64,000 nt of DNA. Origin: Balneolaceae bacterium. Lineage in GTDB: Bacteria; Bacteroidota; Rhodothermia; Balneolales; Balneolaceae. Position numbers and translations under genes: made by a program. Below the pieces are notes generated by a model. It worked only from the letters and a program-made list of their open reading frames with translations. It was not told the DNA's origin and did no database searches. Below, one piece after another: positions 16,110 to 24,640 of the stretch. Within the stretch, counting starts at the first letter, position 1; the number at the start of each line of letters is the position of its first letter. Where the stretch lies: NCBI GenBank assembly GCA_009711805.1, contig VEMX01000007.1, positions 62,001 to 126,000 of the forward strand, read 5' to 3'.

Positions 16110-17591
16110 GTGGGCATAATTAAAACGCAAAGTATTCAAAACAGCATCATTACCTACATAGGTATTGCCCTGGGGTTTATTTCCACCCTGTACCTCTTCC
16201 CCAATATTTTGAGCACAGACGAATATGGCCTCACCCGCGTCATCCTCGCAGTGGCTTTTATTTTTACTGAATTCACCCATCTGGGGATGAAGAACATCGC
16301 CATCAAATTCTTCCCGGAATTCGAAAACAAAGAAAACAAACACAACGGTTTTTTATTCCTGGTACTGTTTATCCCGCTCATCGGCTATATAATTTCGTTG
16401 GGCGTACTTTTTTCGTTTGATGATTTCATTATCCAAAAATACACCCAGGACTCTACCCTTTTTGGGGATTATTTTCTGTTTCTGATCCCCCTAATTGCCG
16501 GCATACTCTACTTTGATGTGTTAAATAGTTATATCCGTGCCAACAAAGATTCCGTTCCCGGCTCTGTTGTCAATGAAGTGATTCTTCGCATACTGGTTAT
16601 TGCATTGTTGATCTTGCATTTCTATGAGTACCTGAGCTTCCAGCAATTTATGACAGGCTTTGTATGCAGCTACCTGTTCCAGCCCGTCATGCTTACCATA
16701 TACCTCTTTCGTACCGGTAGTTTCAACATAAAACCCAATTTTGATTTCCTGAATAAGACGCTGATGAAGCGGATCGGAAACTACGGTGTTTTTGTGCTTT
16801 TGGGAGGCATGACCCACATCATCGTCAACAATATTGATATTCTGATGCTGGGATCCCTGGCCGGATTAACCAACACCGGCATCTACACCATCGCCTTTTA
16901 TATTGGCAGTGTGATTGTGGTTCCTCAAAAATCGGTAGGCAAAATTGCTCCCTCTTTACTTTCACGCTATCTGCACAGCGATAACATCCCGGAAGTTGAA
17001 CACATTTATAAAAGTTCTTCGCTAAACCAACTGGTGGCAGGGTTTCTCATTTTTACAGGTATCTGGGCCAACCTGGATAATCTCATAGATATTCTCCCGA
17101 CCGAATATGCCGGAGGGCGATGGGTGGTCATAATCATCGGAATCTCCAAACTTTTTGATATGGCAGGCGGAGTAAACGGCAATATTATTATGCATTCCCG
17201 CTATTATAAATTCAACATGATGGCCACCTCGGTGCTGATCTTTGTTTCCATAGGATTAAATTATGTTCTTATTCCACTCTATGGAATTACAGGTGCGGCT
17301 ATTGCAACTGCCATCTCCCTGCTGATTTATAACCTGGTTAAAAGCATATATGTATGGTATCAGTTTTCCATACAACCTCTCTCCCCCAAAGTGATCCCGA
17401 TTATCCTGATATCTGCCGCCATTCTGCTGATTTCTTTACAAGTGGATCGTATTGGTAATCTCTATATTGATATTATCCTTCGATCGGCAATTATCACAGT
17501 TATATATAGCGTTGCGATGGTTACCCTGAATGTATCGGATGAAGTGAATAAACTTTGGAGACAGATCCTCAATGTGCTTGCGAAAAAATAA
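16110..17591 (+). CDS. Polysaccharide flippase (Wzx/MATE-like)
   Basis: A 493-residue membrane protein with about 12-14 hydrophobic segments spread over its whole length, typical of oligosaccharide flippases that move lipid-linked sugar units across the inner membrane. It begins with a GTG codon at 16110 (MGIIKTQSIQNSIITYIGIALGF), the usual N-terminus for this family. Features include VLLGGMTHIIVNNIDILMLG in the middle and KLFDMAGGVNGNIIMHSRYYKFNM. Placed after wecB and the glycosyltransferases, it probably exports the same polysaccharide. The 99-bp gap upstream lacks a clear ribosome-binding site. Confidence 0.85.
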   Translation: MGIIKTQSIQNSIITYIGIALGFISTLYLFPNILSTDEYGLTRVILAVAFIFTEFTHLGMKNIAIKFFPEFENKENKHNGFLFLVLFIPLIGYIISLGVLFSFDDFIIQKYTQDSTLFGDYFLFLIPLIAGILYFDVLNSYIRANKDSVPGSVVNEVILRILVIALLILHFYEYLSFQQFMTGFVCSYLFQPVMLTIYLFRTGSFNIKPNFDFLNKTLMKRIGNYGVFVLLGGMTHIIVNNIDILMLGSLAGLTNTGIYTIAFYIGSVIVVPQKSVGKIAPSLLSRYLHSDNIPEVEHIYKSSSLNQLVAGFLIFTGIWANLDNLIDILPTEYAGGRWVVIIIGISKLFDMAGGVNGNIIMHSRYYKFNMMATSVLIFVSIGLNYVLIPLYGITGAAIATAISLLIYNLVKSIYVWYQFSIQPLSPKVIPIILISAAILLISLQVDRIGNLYIDIILRSAIITVIYSVAMVTLNVSDEVNKLWRQILNVLAKK

Positions 17592-17634
17592 GAGTATTCA
17601 AAAACTCCTTTAAGAAACTCTCCTTCTCTACCCT

Positions 17635-17642
17635 TATCTTTG
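17635..17642 (+). promoter_or_regulatory. Bacteroidota-type -7 element ahead of hisS
   Basis: TATCTTTG matches the TAnnTTTG element of the Bacteroidota housekeeping promoter and lies 33 bp upstream of the hisS ATG at 17676. I do not see a good TTG element at the expected upstream distance, so this rests on the -7 box only. Confidence 0.5.
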
Positions 17643-17675
17643 CATTCAAATTTGAATCGACTCAAAAGTTTATAC

Positions 17676-18938
17676 ATGGCTAAGGCAAAGTACACCACGC
17701 ATATTGGAATGGTAGACATCCTCCCCGGAGAAGTTGAAAAATGGAGAGCACTGGAAGCTATCATTCATGAGGAAGCAGCAAAATTCAATTTTGAGGAAAT
17801 ACGCACTCCCATCCTGGAACAAACCGAACTGATTGTACGCGGTGTTGGCCAGCTCACCGATATTGTATCCAAAGAGATTTTTGCTTTTAAAAAAGGAGAC
17901 AGCCACTATGTGTTACGCCCTGAACTAACAGCCCCTGTGGTACGCTCTTATGTGCAACACCACCTGAACCAACGCGGAGGCTCTCAAAAACTGTACTATA
18001 TCGGCCCCATGTTCCGTGCTGAAAAACCTCAGAAAGGACGCCAACGCCAGTTCCACCAGTTTGGAGTGGAAATTATGGGCAGTAATGATCCGGTAGCCGA
18101 TGTAGAATGCATTGCTTTTATGATGCGTATCTATCAGCGTATTGGGATTGAGAACTTTGAGTTGAAAGTGAATTCCGTGGGCGATCCTGAAAGCAGGGAA
18201 GCTTATAAAACCGCCCTGCGCGATTACCTGGGACCCAACCTGGATAAACTCAGCGAAGTTTCCCAAAAACGCTTCGAAAAGAATCCCATGCGCATTCTGG
18301 ATTCCAAAGAAGCTGAAGACCAGGAATTCATCAAACAGGCACCGGTAATACGGGATTTCTTGAATGAAGAGACGGAAGAGCATTTCGAAAATGTACTGGC
18401 TTATCTGGATGACCTGAGTATCTCTTATACCGAAGATCCCTACCTGGTGCGCGGCATGGATTACTATACCCGTACCGCTTTTGAGCTTACCAGCCCCGAT
18501 TTAGGCTCGCAGGATGCCCTGGCCGGCGGCGGACGCTACGATCTGCTGGTAGAAGAAATAGGTGGCCCCTCAACACCGGCTGTTGGTTTTGCAGCGGGAA
18601 TGGAACGGCTCCTTATTGCCTGCGAAGAACTGGATATCAAACTCGCCGAGCCCAAATCGGTGGATGTATATTTTGTATCACTGGGGGATGAAGCCAGAAA
18701 GTGGGCATTAACGCACTTGCCCAAGGCTCGGGAAGCCGGGATATCTACCACCATGGATTATATGGGACGCTCCATGAAAGCCCAGATGAAAGACGCCAAC
18801 CGTGAAAATGCAGATTATGCCGTTATTGTTGGAAGCAATGAGCTGGCAGAAGGGAAGTTCACCCTGCGGAATATGCGAGAAAGTGAAGAAATGTCGCTGA
18901 GTTTTGATCAGATTATAGAAAAACTGGCCAGCCGATAA
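17676..18938 (+). CDS. hisS: Histidine--tRNA ligase
   Basis: Class II synthetase charging tRNA-His, about 420 residues from the ATG at 17676; a longer in-frame start at 17640 overlaps the promoter element and is unlikely. Class II motif 2 region MFRAEKPQKGRQRQFHQFGVE is near residues 110-130. HisA motif LVRGMDYYTRTAFE and motif 3 GGGRYDLLVEEIGGPSTPAVGFAAGMERLL follow. The C-terminal anticodon-binding domain ends in LRNMRESEEMSLSFDQI. Stands alone between the flippase and a convergent permease. Confidence 0.95.
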   Translation: MAKAKYTTHIGMVDILPGEVEKWRALEAIIHEEAAKFNFEEIRTPILEQTELIVRGVGQLTDIVSKEIFAFKKGDSHYVLRPELTAPVVRSYVQHHLNQRGGSQKLYYIGPMFRAEKPQKGRQRQFHQFGVEIMGSNDPVADVECIAFMMRIYQRIGIENFELKVNSVGDPESREAYKTALRDYLGPNLDKLSEVSQKRFEKNPMRILDSKEAEDQEFIKQAPVIRDFLNEETEEHFENVLAYLDDLSISYTEDPYLVRGMDYYTRTAFELTSPDLGSQDALAGGGRYDLLVEEIGGPSTPAVGFAAGMERLLIACEELDIKLAEPKSVDVYFVSLGDEARKWALTHLPKAREAGISTTMDYMGRSMKAQMKDANRENADYAVIVGSNELAEGKFTLRNMRESEEMSLSFDQIIEKLASR

Positions 18939-18946
18939 TATGCCAG

Positions 18947-21049
18947 TTACTGGAGTGCCCTCAGTTTGCTGATATCATCTTTATCTCCAATAATCAACAA
19001 TTCATCGTTTTCCTGAAGCACGGTAACACCATGTGGTATCTTGATGGCTCCATTCCTTCGGATGATTGTTATCAGGCTTTGTCCAGGCAGGGTTATGTCT
19101 TTAATCATTTTTCCAATAAAAACCCTGGTGCCGTTATCACGGCTCAGGGTTAAACGAATAAACCGTTCGTCCCTGAGCAGGATTTCTTTGAGTTCTGCCC
19201 TGTTCTCTGCTGCAACCCAACGCTGAAGGAAATTGTTTGCCCCTACCCTCTCTGCTATGTGTGACAACATGCGCAGGTGCTGACCTGAGGTTTTATCTGA
19301 ACCGATGAAAAATAGGATACATTGCAATTTTTCATACGTTACTTTCTGGTTGTCCAGTTTTTTTATTTTAGTAATTTCAAAACCACTTTTTATTCGCACC
19401 ATCACCATTCTCGGAAGAATTTCTCCGCTGATGCGGGCATGATTTAATACCACGCCGTCTGCTATGGAAATGACCTTATCCTCGTCCATCTTAGAAAGAA
19501 AGCTGTGTATTTCACTAACGGAGCGATTTGATTTTTCCGCCAACCTCTTACTGGCTTTTTCGATGATGTATTCATAACTGATATCACTTTCAAATTCGAG
19601 TACGTCGGCCCGGGCTATCATTTCTTCATATGGATCTTCCCGGCGAAGCCCTTTTTCTCTTAGAATGGTACGCATCTCCCGTTCAAGTCCGCGATCCTTA
19701 AATTTACCCAACCGGGCATGAACATGATAAATTGCCCCTTGCCGGTCAATTTTACCATAAGAATAATAGTAATACCAACCCACGGAAAAGATCATCACTC
19801 CAATAACAAAAAGAATGGATACGATTCCCATTTCAAAAATCAATACCGTAGAAACCAGCATTCCAATTAATTGTACCCAAGGGTAAAAAGGAGATTTGTA
19901 CCCGGGATCATATTCTTCAATCTGGCTTTCCCTCATCACAATAACGGCAAAATTCAACAATCCAAATATCAATAGTTTAAAGGCACTGGCAAGCTTGGCC
20001 ACTTCAGATACATTAAAAGCCAGAATGATAAAAATCATAATCCCCATGGTAGCCACAACGGAGGTAGTGGGGGTATTATATTTTCCAAGCTTGGAAAATT
20101 TTGAAGAAAGAAGTGAATCCCTCGCCATAGCCAGCGGAAAACGAGAGGAGGATAGAATACCAGCATTGCCGGTGGAGGCAAAGGCCATAATGGCAGCTAT
20201 AACTACTAAAATCAACCCTGTGTCACCCGGCAACCAATCCATGAATACCCGACCCGCCGTAGCCACCGGAGTGAGGTCTTCCCGGAAGGCACCCGGCTCC
20301 AGGACAGCTGTCATCAAATACACCCCTGCCACATATACCACTATGGCTGTGAAGATGGAAAGAAACATACCCCGGGGTATGTTTATATCTGGATTTTTAA
20401 CTTCTTCAGCTATACTGGCTACCTTTGTCAAACCTGCGTAGGAAACAAATACCATACCCACCGTTCCTAAAAAGCCCTGGAATCCATTGATAAAAAATGG
20501 CGTGAATTGCTCCCGGTTTACATCCAGAAAATCCAGCTGAAAAAAGTATGAGAAACCCTGAACCAGGTAGAATGCCATAATTGTGATTAATATAGCCACC
20601 AAAATTTTTTGGAGTAAACTGGTTTCTTTGGCCCCGAATATATTTAAGGCTCCAAATGCAAGAGTCAGAATCACGGCAATTGGTGTAATCGGGACTTCAA
20701 AAAAGATAGATATATAAGCGCCCATTCCTATAAGAGCGAAAGCACTTTTAAAGGTAAGTGAGAACCAGGATCCAAATCCACCTATGCTTCCCATCAATGG
20801 CCCGAGACTGCGGTCAAGTATATAATAAGTTCCCCCTGCCCGCGGAAGAGCCGTGGCCAATTCTGCCTTACTGAATAAAGTGGGGAGAACCAAGATGCCT
20901 GATACCAGGTAAGCTAAAAACACCGAAGGGCCCGTTTCTGCAGCAGCCAATCCGGGAAGCAGAAAGAAACCAGAACTAAACATAGCCCCGGTTGCAATGG
21001 CATATACGTCAGATAGTCCGAGTTCCTTTGATAGTTTCTTATGCTCCAT
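18947..21049 (-). CDS. APC-family permease fused to EIIA-like and TrkA_C domains
   Basis: A 700-residue protein. Residues about 10-430 form a 12-helix amino-acid/polyamine permease (APC) domain with GAMFSSGFFLLPG and PRAGGTYYILDRSLGP. Residues about 475-620 resemble the PTS EIIA type-2 (mannitol/PtsN) fold. Its phosphorylation-site region ISIADGVVLNHARI keeps a histidine at residue 537, where PtsN-type proteins have GIAIPH. Residues about 625-698 look like a TrkA_C (RCK_C) regulatory domain: FIGKMIKDITLPGQSLI, then ENDELLIIGDKDDI. This suggests an amino-acid or cation transporter gated by phosphorylation and ligand binding (inference). It ends 9 bp from hisS, convergent. Confidence 0.82.
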   Translation of the reverse strand: MEHKKLSKELGLSDVYAIATGAMFSSGFFLLPGLAAAETGPSVFLAYLVSGILVLPTLFSKAELATALPRAGGTYYILDRSLGPLMGSIGGFGSWFSLTFKSAFALIGMGAYISIFFEVPITPIAVILTLAFGALNIFGAKETSLLQKILVAILITIMAFYLVQGFSYFFQLDFLDVNREQFTPFFINGFQGFLGTVGMVFVSYAGLTKVASIAEEVKNPDINIPRGMFLSIFTAIVVYVAGVYLMTAVLEPGAFREDLTPVATAGRVFMDWLPGDTGLILVVIAAIMAFASTGNAGILSSSRFPLAMARDSLLSSKFSKLGKYNTPTTSVVATMGIMIFIILAFNVSEVAKLASAFKLLIFGLLNFAVIVMRESQIEEYDPGYKSPFYPWVQLIGMLVSTVLIFEMGIVSILFVIGVMIFSVGWYYYYSYGKIDRQGAIYHVHARLGKFKDRGLEREMRTILREKGLRREDPYEEMIARADVLEFESDISYEYIIEKASKRLAEKSNRSVSEIHSFLSKMDEDKVISIADGVVLNHARISGEILPRMVMVRIKSGFEITKIKKLDNQKVTYEKLQCILFFIGSDKTSGQHLRMLSHIAERVGANNFLQRWVAAENRAELKEILLRDERFIRLTLSRDNGTRVFIGKMIKDITLPGQSLITIIRRNGAIKIPHGVTVLQENDELLIIGDKDDISKLRALQ

Positions 21050-21109
21050 ATACCTGTCCCTGATATATTTTAGGTTTGTGTTGGTTAGATTCGAATCGGT
21101 TGAGGTAGG

Positions 21110-21394
21110 CTATTCTAAAATATTCCGCCCATTCGTTGTAGGATCTGAATCAGAATTAAAAAAGTCTCTGATTCTTGAAAACATCCGTATGATATACGCA
21201 ATAATCAGCAACCCTATTAGTCCCTGAATTTTTACTCCCACTACCGGGTGGAGATTAATTAAACCGATTATCAGCATTTCGATTAAAAGCATCTCTATTA
21301 AGAAAGAGACAACAAATACCAGTGAAAGCCAAACCAGCTCTTTGATCATGATATTTCGCTTTAATCTATCCATACAGTTGATCATTGTATACAT
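21110..21394 (-). CDS. Small membrane protein, unknown
   Basis: A 94-residue ORF with two strongly hydrophobic segments (LVWLSLVFVVSFLIEMLLIEMLIIGL and IQGLIGLLIIAYIIRMF) and a short charged, asparagine-containing tail. It lies upstream of the APC permease gene on the same strand, about 60 bp away, and could be co-transcribed with it. Alternative starts exist at the Met codons of residues 4 and 8. No family recognised; likely a real gene because of the coherent two-helix pattern. Confidence 0.45.
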   Translation of the reverse strand: MYTMINCMDRLKRNIMIKELVWLSLVFVVSFLIEMLLIEMLIIGLINLHPVVGVKIQGLIGLLIIAYIIRMFSRIRDFFNSDSDPTTNGRNILE

Positions 21395-21548
21395 ACACTA
21401 CCTAAAACCCTCCTCTGAAACACTCCATTCCCACCTCATCAAAAAAATCGAACATCTCCATAAATTTTAAATAGCAAGAAGAACTCAAAAGTTATGTCAT
21501 TTTATTTATCTTGTAACTCATTCTTATAAAATCAGTTTTAATTTAACA

Positions 21549-21579
21549 AACCGTATTCGTTCACAGATACGGTTTTTTT
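21549..21579 (+). terminator. Terminator-like hairpin abutting the antiporter start codon
   Basis: AACCGTAT (21549-21556) pairs with ATACGGTT (21567-21574) and is followed directly by a run of seven T ending at 21579, three bases before the ATG at 21583. It has all parts of an intrinsic terminator. No gene on the plus strand ends nearby upstream, so it would act on the leader of the antiporter transcript as an attenuator. Mechanism is inference. Confidence 0.6.
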
Positions 21580-21582
21580 ATT

Positions 21583-23427
21583 ATGGAACATCATATTCTC
21601 ATAGGTATTACCAGTGTTATTATTTTTGGGGTAGGGGCCCAATGGCTGGGCTGGCGTCTTAAGTTACCCGCTATATTATTGCTGCTTATATCAGGAATTG
21701 TAGCAGGACCTGTCTTGGGGTTGGTTGAACCTGACCGCCTGATGGGGGATCTGCTTACCCCTTTTATTTCTGTCTCCGTTGCCATTATCCTTTTTGAGGG
21801 TGGGTTAAGTCTGCGTTTCTCCGAGCTAAAGAACGTGGGGGGAGTTATTGGAAACCTGGTTAGTATAGGTGCTGTGCTTACCTGGATACTCTCGTCAAGC
21901 TTTGCCTACTACATATTTGGTTTTGGATGGGAATTAGCTGTTTTATTGGGAGCTATTCTCGTTGTAACAGGTCCAACCGTTATTATACCACTGCTTCGCC
22001 AGGTGCGCCCGGCCGGGCAAGTTGGTTCTATCCTGAAGTGGGAAGGTATTGTTATTGATCCTATCGGAGCCATGCTCGCCGTTTTGGTATTTGAGGTGAT
22101 ATTGTCCAGTGGACTGTCTGAAGCTACCAGTTTAGCGGTTATGAGCATTGTTAAAACCGTATTTTTTGGTACCGTAATTGGATTAGCCGGAGCCGGATTG
22201 TTATACCTGTTACTCAAAAAACACCTGTTACCCGATTTTCTTCAAAATCCGGTAAGCTTAATGGTTGTGGTAGCAGTCTTTACGGCTTCAGATATGTTCC
22301 AGCACGAATCTGGCCTGTGGGCAACCACTGTAATGGGGGTTGCACTTGCCAATCAAAAGGCGGCCCGGATTCATCATATTATTGAGTTTAAAGAGAACCT
22401 GAGGCTTCTGCTCCTTTCAGCTCTCTTTATCCTGCTTGCGGCCCGGGTTGAACTATCGAATCTGCTGAACAACCTGAACTGGGAGATGCTGGCTTTCCTG
22501 ATTTTTCTGATTTTTATTGTACGGCCTGCAGCTGTATATCTCTCAACGATTTTTTCATCTCTTAACTGGAAAGAGAAATTATTCCTGAGCTGGATGGCCC
22601 CACGGGGTGTGGTAGCAGCTTCCATTTCCTCAATCTTTGCCATTTCACTGATACAGAATGGTTTTGCTGAGGCCGAACAACTTGTATCTATTGTCTTCAT
22701 CACCATTATTAGTACGGTGGCCATTTATGGGCTCACTGCACCCTGGGTAGCCCGAAAGCTGGGAGTAGCCAAACCCATCCCCAAAGGTTTCCTCATTATT
22801 GGAGCCCACGACTGGGCCCTGGATATTGCCAAGGCTATACAAGATGTAGGCGGTAAAGTGTTAGTAGCCGATTCTAACTGGAAAAATATCAGTAAGGCCC
22901 GAAAACAAAATATCGATACCTATTACGGTAACGTTTTGTCGGAGTATGCGCTTGAATACATAGACCTGGATGGCATTGGCAGGCTGCTATCTCTAACGCC
23001 CAACGATGAAGTGAATACCCTGGCCGCCATTCGGTTTAGCGAGATATTTGGACGTTCTCATGTATTTCAACTTCCACCTAACTCCAAAACCTCTAAAGAA
23101 GAGAGCAAAGATGTTTCCAAAAGTTTGACCGGCCGCACCTTGTTTAAGGAAGACCTGAATTTTGACCGTTTCTCCTCCTTGGAAAGCCAGGGGCGTGTGA
23201 TAAAAACGGCAACATTAACCGAGACTTTTACTTTTGAAACCTACAAGGAAACCTATCAGAATGAAGCTGTGCCGTTGTTACTGGTTTCAAAAGACAATAA
23301 CATTCTTCCTTTTGTAATCGACAATCCTCCTACACCTCAGATCGGAGATATTGTAATTTCGCTGTCTGAACCCGATTCAGAGTTCCCGGAAGCTAATACT
23401 CCCGCCCAGAACCAAGTATCAGGATAA
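21583..23427 (+). CDS. CPA-type cation:proton antiporter with C-terminal RCK-like domain
   Basis: A 614-residue protein. Residues about 1-395 make a 12-13 helix CPA/NhaP-type Na+(K+)/H+ exchanger, including ALLLGAILVVTGPTVIIPLL-like sequence with the VTGPT motif and GIVIDPIGAMLAVLVFE with the ion-binding Asp. Residues about 398-500 resemble an RCK/TrkA_N nucleotide-binding domain (GFLIIGAHDWALDIAKAI ... LVADSNWKNI), although the glycine-rich loop is degenerate. The last ~100 residues are soluble. Likely role is pH, Na+ or K+ homeostasis in the inner membrane. The start codon follows a terminator-like hairpin. lysA begins 3 bp after its stop. Confidence 0.87.
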   Translation: MEHHILIGITSVIIFGVGAQWLGWRLKLPAILLLLISGIVAGPVLGLVEPDRLMGDLLTPFISVSVAIILFEGGLSLRFSELKNVGGVIGNLVSIGAVLTWILSSSFAYYIFGFGWELAVLLGAILVVTGPTVIIPLLRQVRPAGQVGSILKWEGIVIDPIGAMLAVLVFEVILSSGLSEATSLAVMSIVKTVFFGTVIGLAGAGLLYLLLKKHLLPDFLQNPVSLMVVVAVFTASDMFQHESGLWATTVMGVALANQKAARIHHIIEFKENLRLLLLSALFILLAARVELSNLLNNLNWEMLAFLIFLIFIVRPAAVYLSTIFSSLNWKEKLFLSWMAPRGVVAASISSIFAISLIQNGFAEAEQLVSIVFITIISTVAIYGLTAPWVARKLGVAKPIPKGFLIIGAHDWALDIAKAIQDVGGKVLVADSNWKNISKARKQNIDTYYGNVLSEYALEYIDLDGIGRLLSLTPNDEVNTLAAIRFSEIFGRSHVFQLPPNSKTSKEESKDVSKSLTGRTLFKEDLNFDRFSSLESQGRVIKTATLTETFTFETYKETYQNEAVPLLLVSKDNNILPFVIDNPPTPQIGDIVISLSEPDSEFPEANTPAQNQVSG

Positions 23428-23430
23428 TCC

Positions 23431-24585
23431 ATGTACCCGAATTCCATTATCTCTAAACTGAGAAACCATAAAACCCCTTTCTATTACTACGATATTGAGG
23501 TGCTCCAGCAAACACTTGAAAAAGTGAAGGCTGAAGGCCTTTCGCGAGGATTTCACATCCATTTTGCTCTCAAAGCTAATCATCAGCAGAAAATGTTGAA
23601 GTATGTAAAGGAAGCCGGCCTGGGTGCCGACTGTGTGAGTGGAGGTGAAATTCAACAAGCCATCAACTGTGGGTTTTCTCCTGACGAAATAGCATTTGCC
23701 GGGGTGGGCAAGAGCGATGAAGAAATTGAACTGGCCCTTTCTCACGATATCTTTTGTTTTAACTGTGAGTCTCCCCAGGAACTGAGGGTATTAAATGAAC
23801 TAGCCGGCAAGCATGATACAACCGCCCGTATAGCCCTGCGTCTCAACCCTAATGTTGACGCCAAGACCCACAAGTATATCACCACGGGCCTGAAAGAGAA
23901 TAAATTCGGGATTAATGAAGAAGATCTGGATTCTGTACTGGATGCCTTAGTTGATCTCGGCAACCTCAAACTCATTGGTATCCATTTTCATATTGGATCA
24001 CAAATTGAACAACTGCAACCTTTTAAAACGCTTTGCCGGCGCGCCAACGAACTCAGTTCCTATATCGAGGGTCGGGGATTCAAGCTCTCCGTCATTAATG
24101 TAGGTGGTGGATTTGGCATTAACTACGATCATCCGAATGATAATGCCGTTCCCGACTTTAAAACCTTTTTTGATCTCTTTGAGCAAAATATTCAATTAAA
24201 ACCTCATCAAAACCTTCATTTCGAACTGGGAAGATCTGTAGTGGGCCAGTGCGGAAGTCTTATCACCAAAGTTCTCTTCACCAAAAAAGGACGGGCCAAA
24301 AATTTCGCCATTGTTGATGCCGGCATGACCGAATTGATCCGCCCTGCTTTATACCAGGCCCGGCACCGCATTGATGTACTTACCAGCAACAAGCCTAAAA
24401 AAAACTATGATGTAGTTGGCCCGGTTTGTGAAAGTTCTGATACATTCCGGAAAGATGTTACCATCCCCGAGGTAGAACGCGGCGACTTGATTGCCATTCG
24501 CAGCGCCGGGGCATATGGAGAGGTAATGCGAAGTGCTTATAATCTGAGAGTTGCACGGCCCTCCGTCTATTCTGATGCCCTGTAA
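23431..24585 (+). CDS. lysA: Diaminopimelate decarboxylase
   Basis: A 384-residue alanine-racemase-fold, PLP-dependent decarboxylase. The Schiff-base lysine is in HFALKANHQQK (about residue 48). GIHFHIGSQIEQLQPF (about 179-194), VNVGGGFGINY and the cross-subunit cysteine motif GPVCESSDTF (about 330-339) follow; the last is typical of LysA, which makes lysine from meso-diaminopimelate. It begins 3 bp after the antiporter gene. The related carboxynorspermidine decarboxylases lack this pattern, so lysA is preferred. An aspartate kinase gene 1.5 kb downstream fits the same pathway. Confidence 0.88.
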   Translation: MYPNSIISKLRNHKTPFYYYDIEVLQQTLEKVKAEGLSRGFHIHFALKANHQQKMLKYVKEAGLGADCVSGGEIQQAINCGFSPDEIAFAGVGKSDEEIELALSHDIFCFNCESPQELRVLNELAGKHDTTARIALRLNPNVDAKTHKYITTGLKENKFGINEEDLDSVLDALVDLGNLKLIGIHFHIGSQIEQLQPFKTLCRRANELSSYIEGRGFKLSVINVGGGFGINYDHPNDNAVPDFKTFFDLFEQNIQLKPHQNLHFELGRSVVGQCGSLITKVLFTKKGRAKNFAIVDAGMTELIRPALYQARHRIDVLTSNKPKKNYDVVGPVCESSDTFRKDVTIPEVERGDLIAIRSAGAYGEVMRSAYNLRVARPSVYSDAL

Positions 24586-24640
24586 TAATTGATTCACCTT
24601 ATGATTACAGCTGCTGTACTAACCCGGAAGAGAACCAGTT

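Noticed and set aside
14341-17591. Genomic island of recent foreign origin
   Set aside because: Polysaccharide genes are often variable, but no integrase, tRNA junction or sharp base-composition change is visible.
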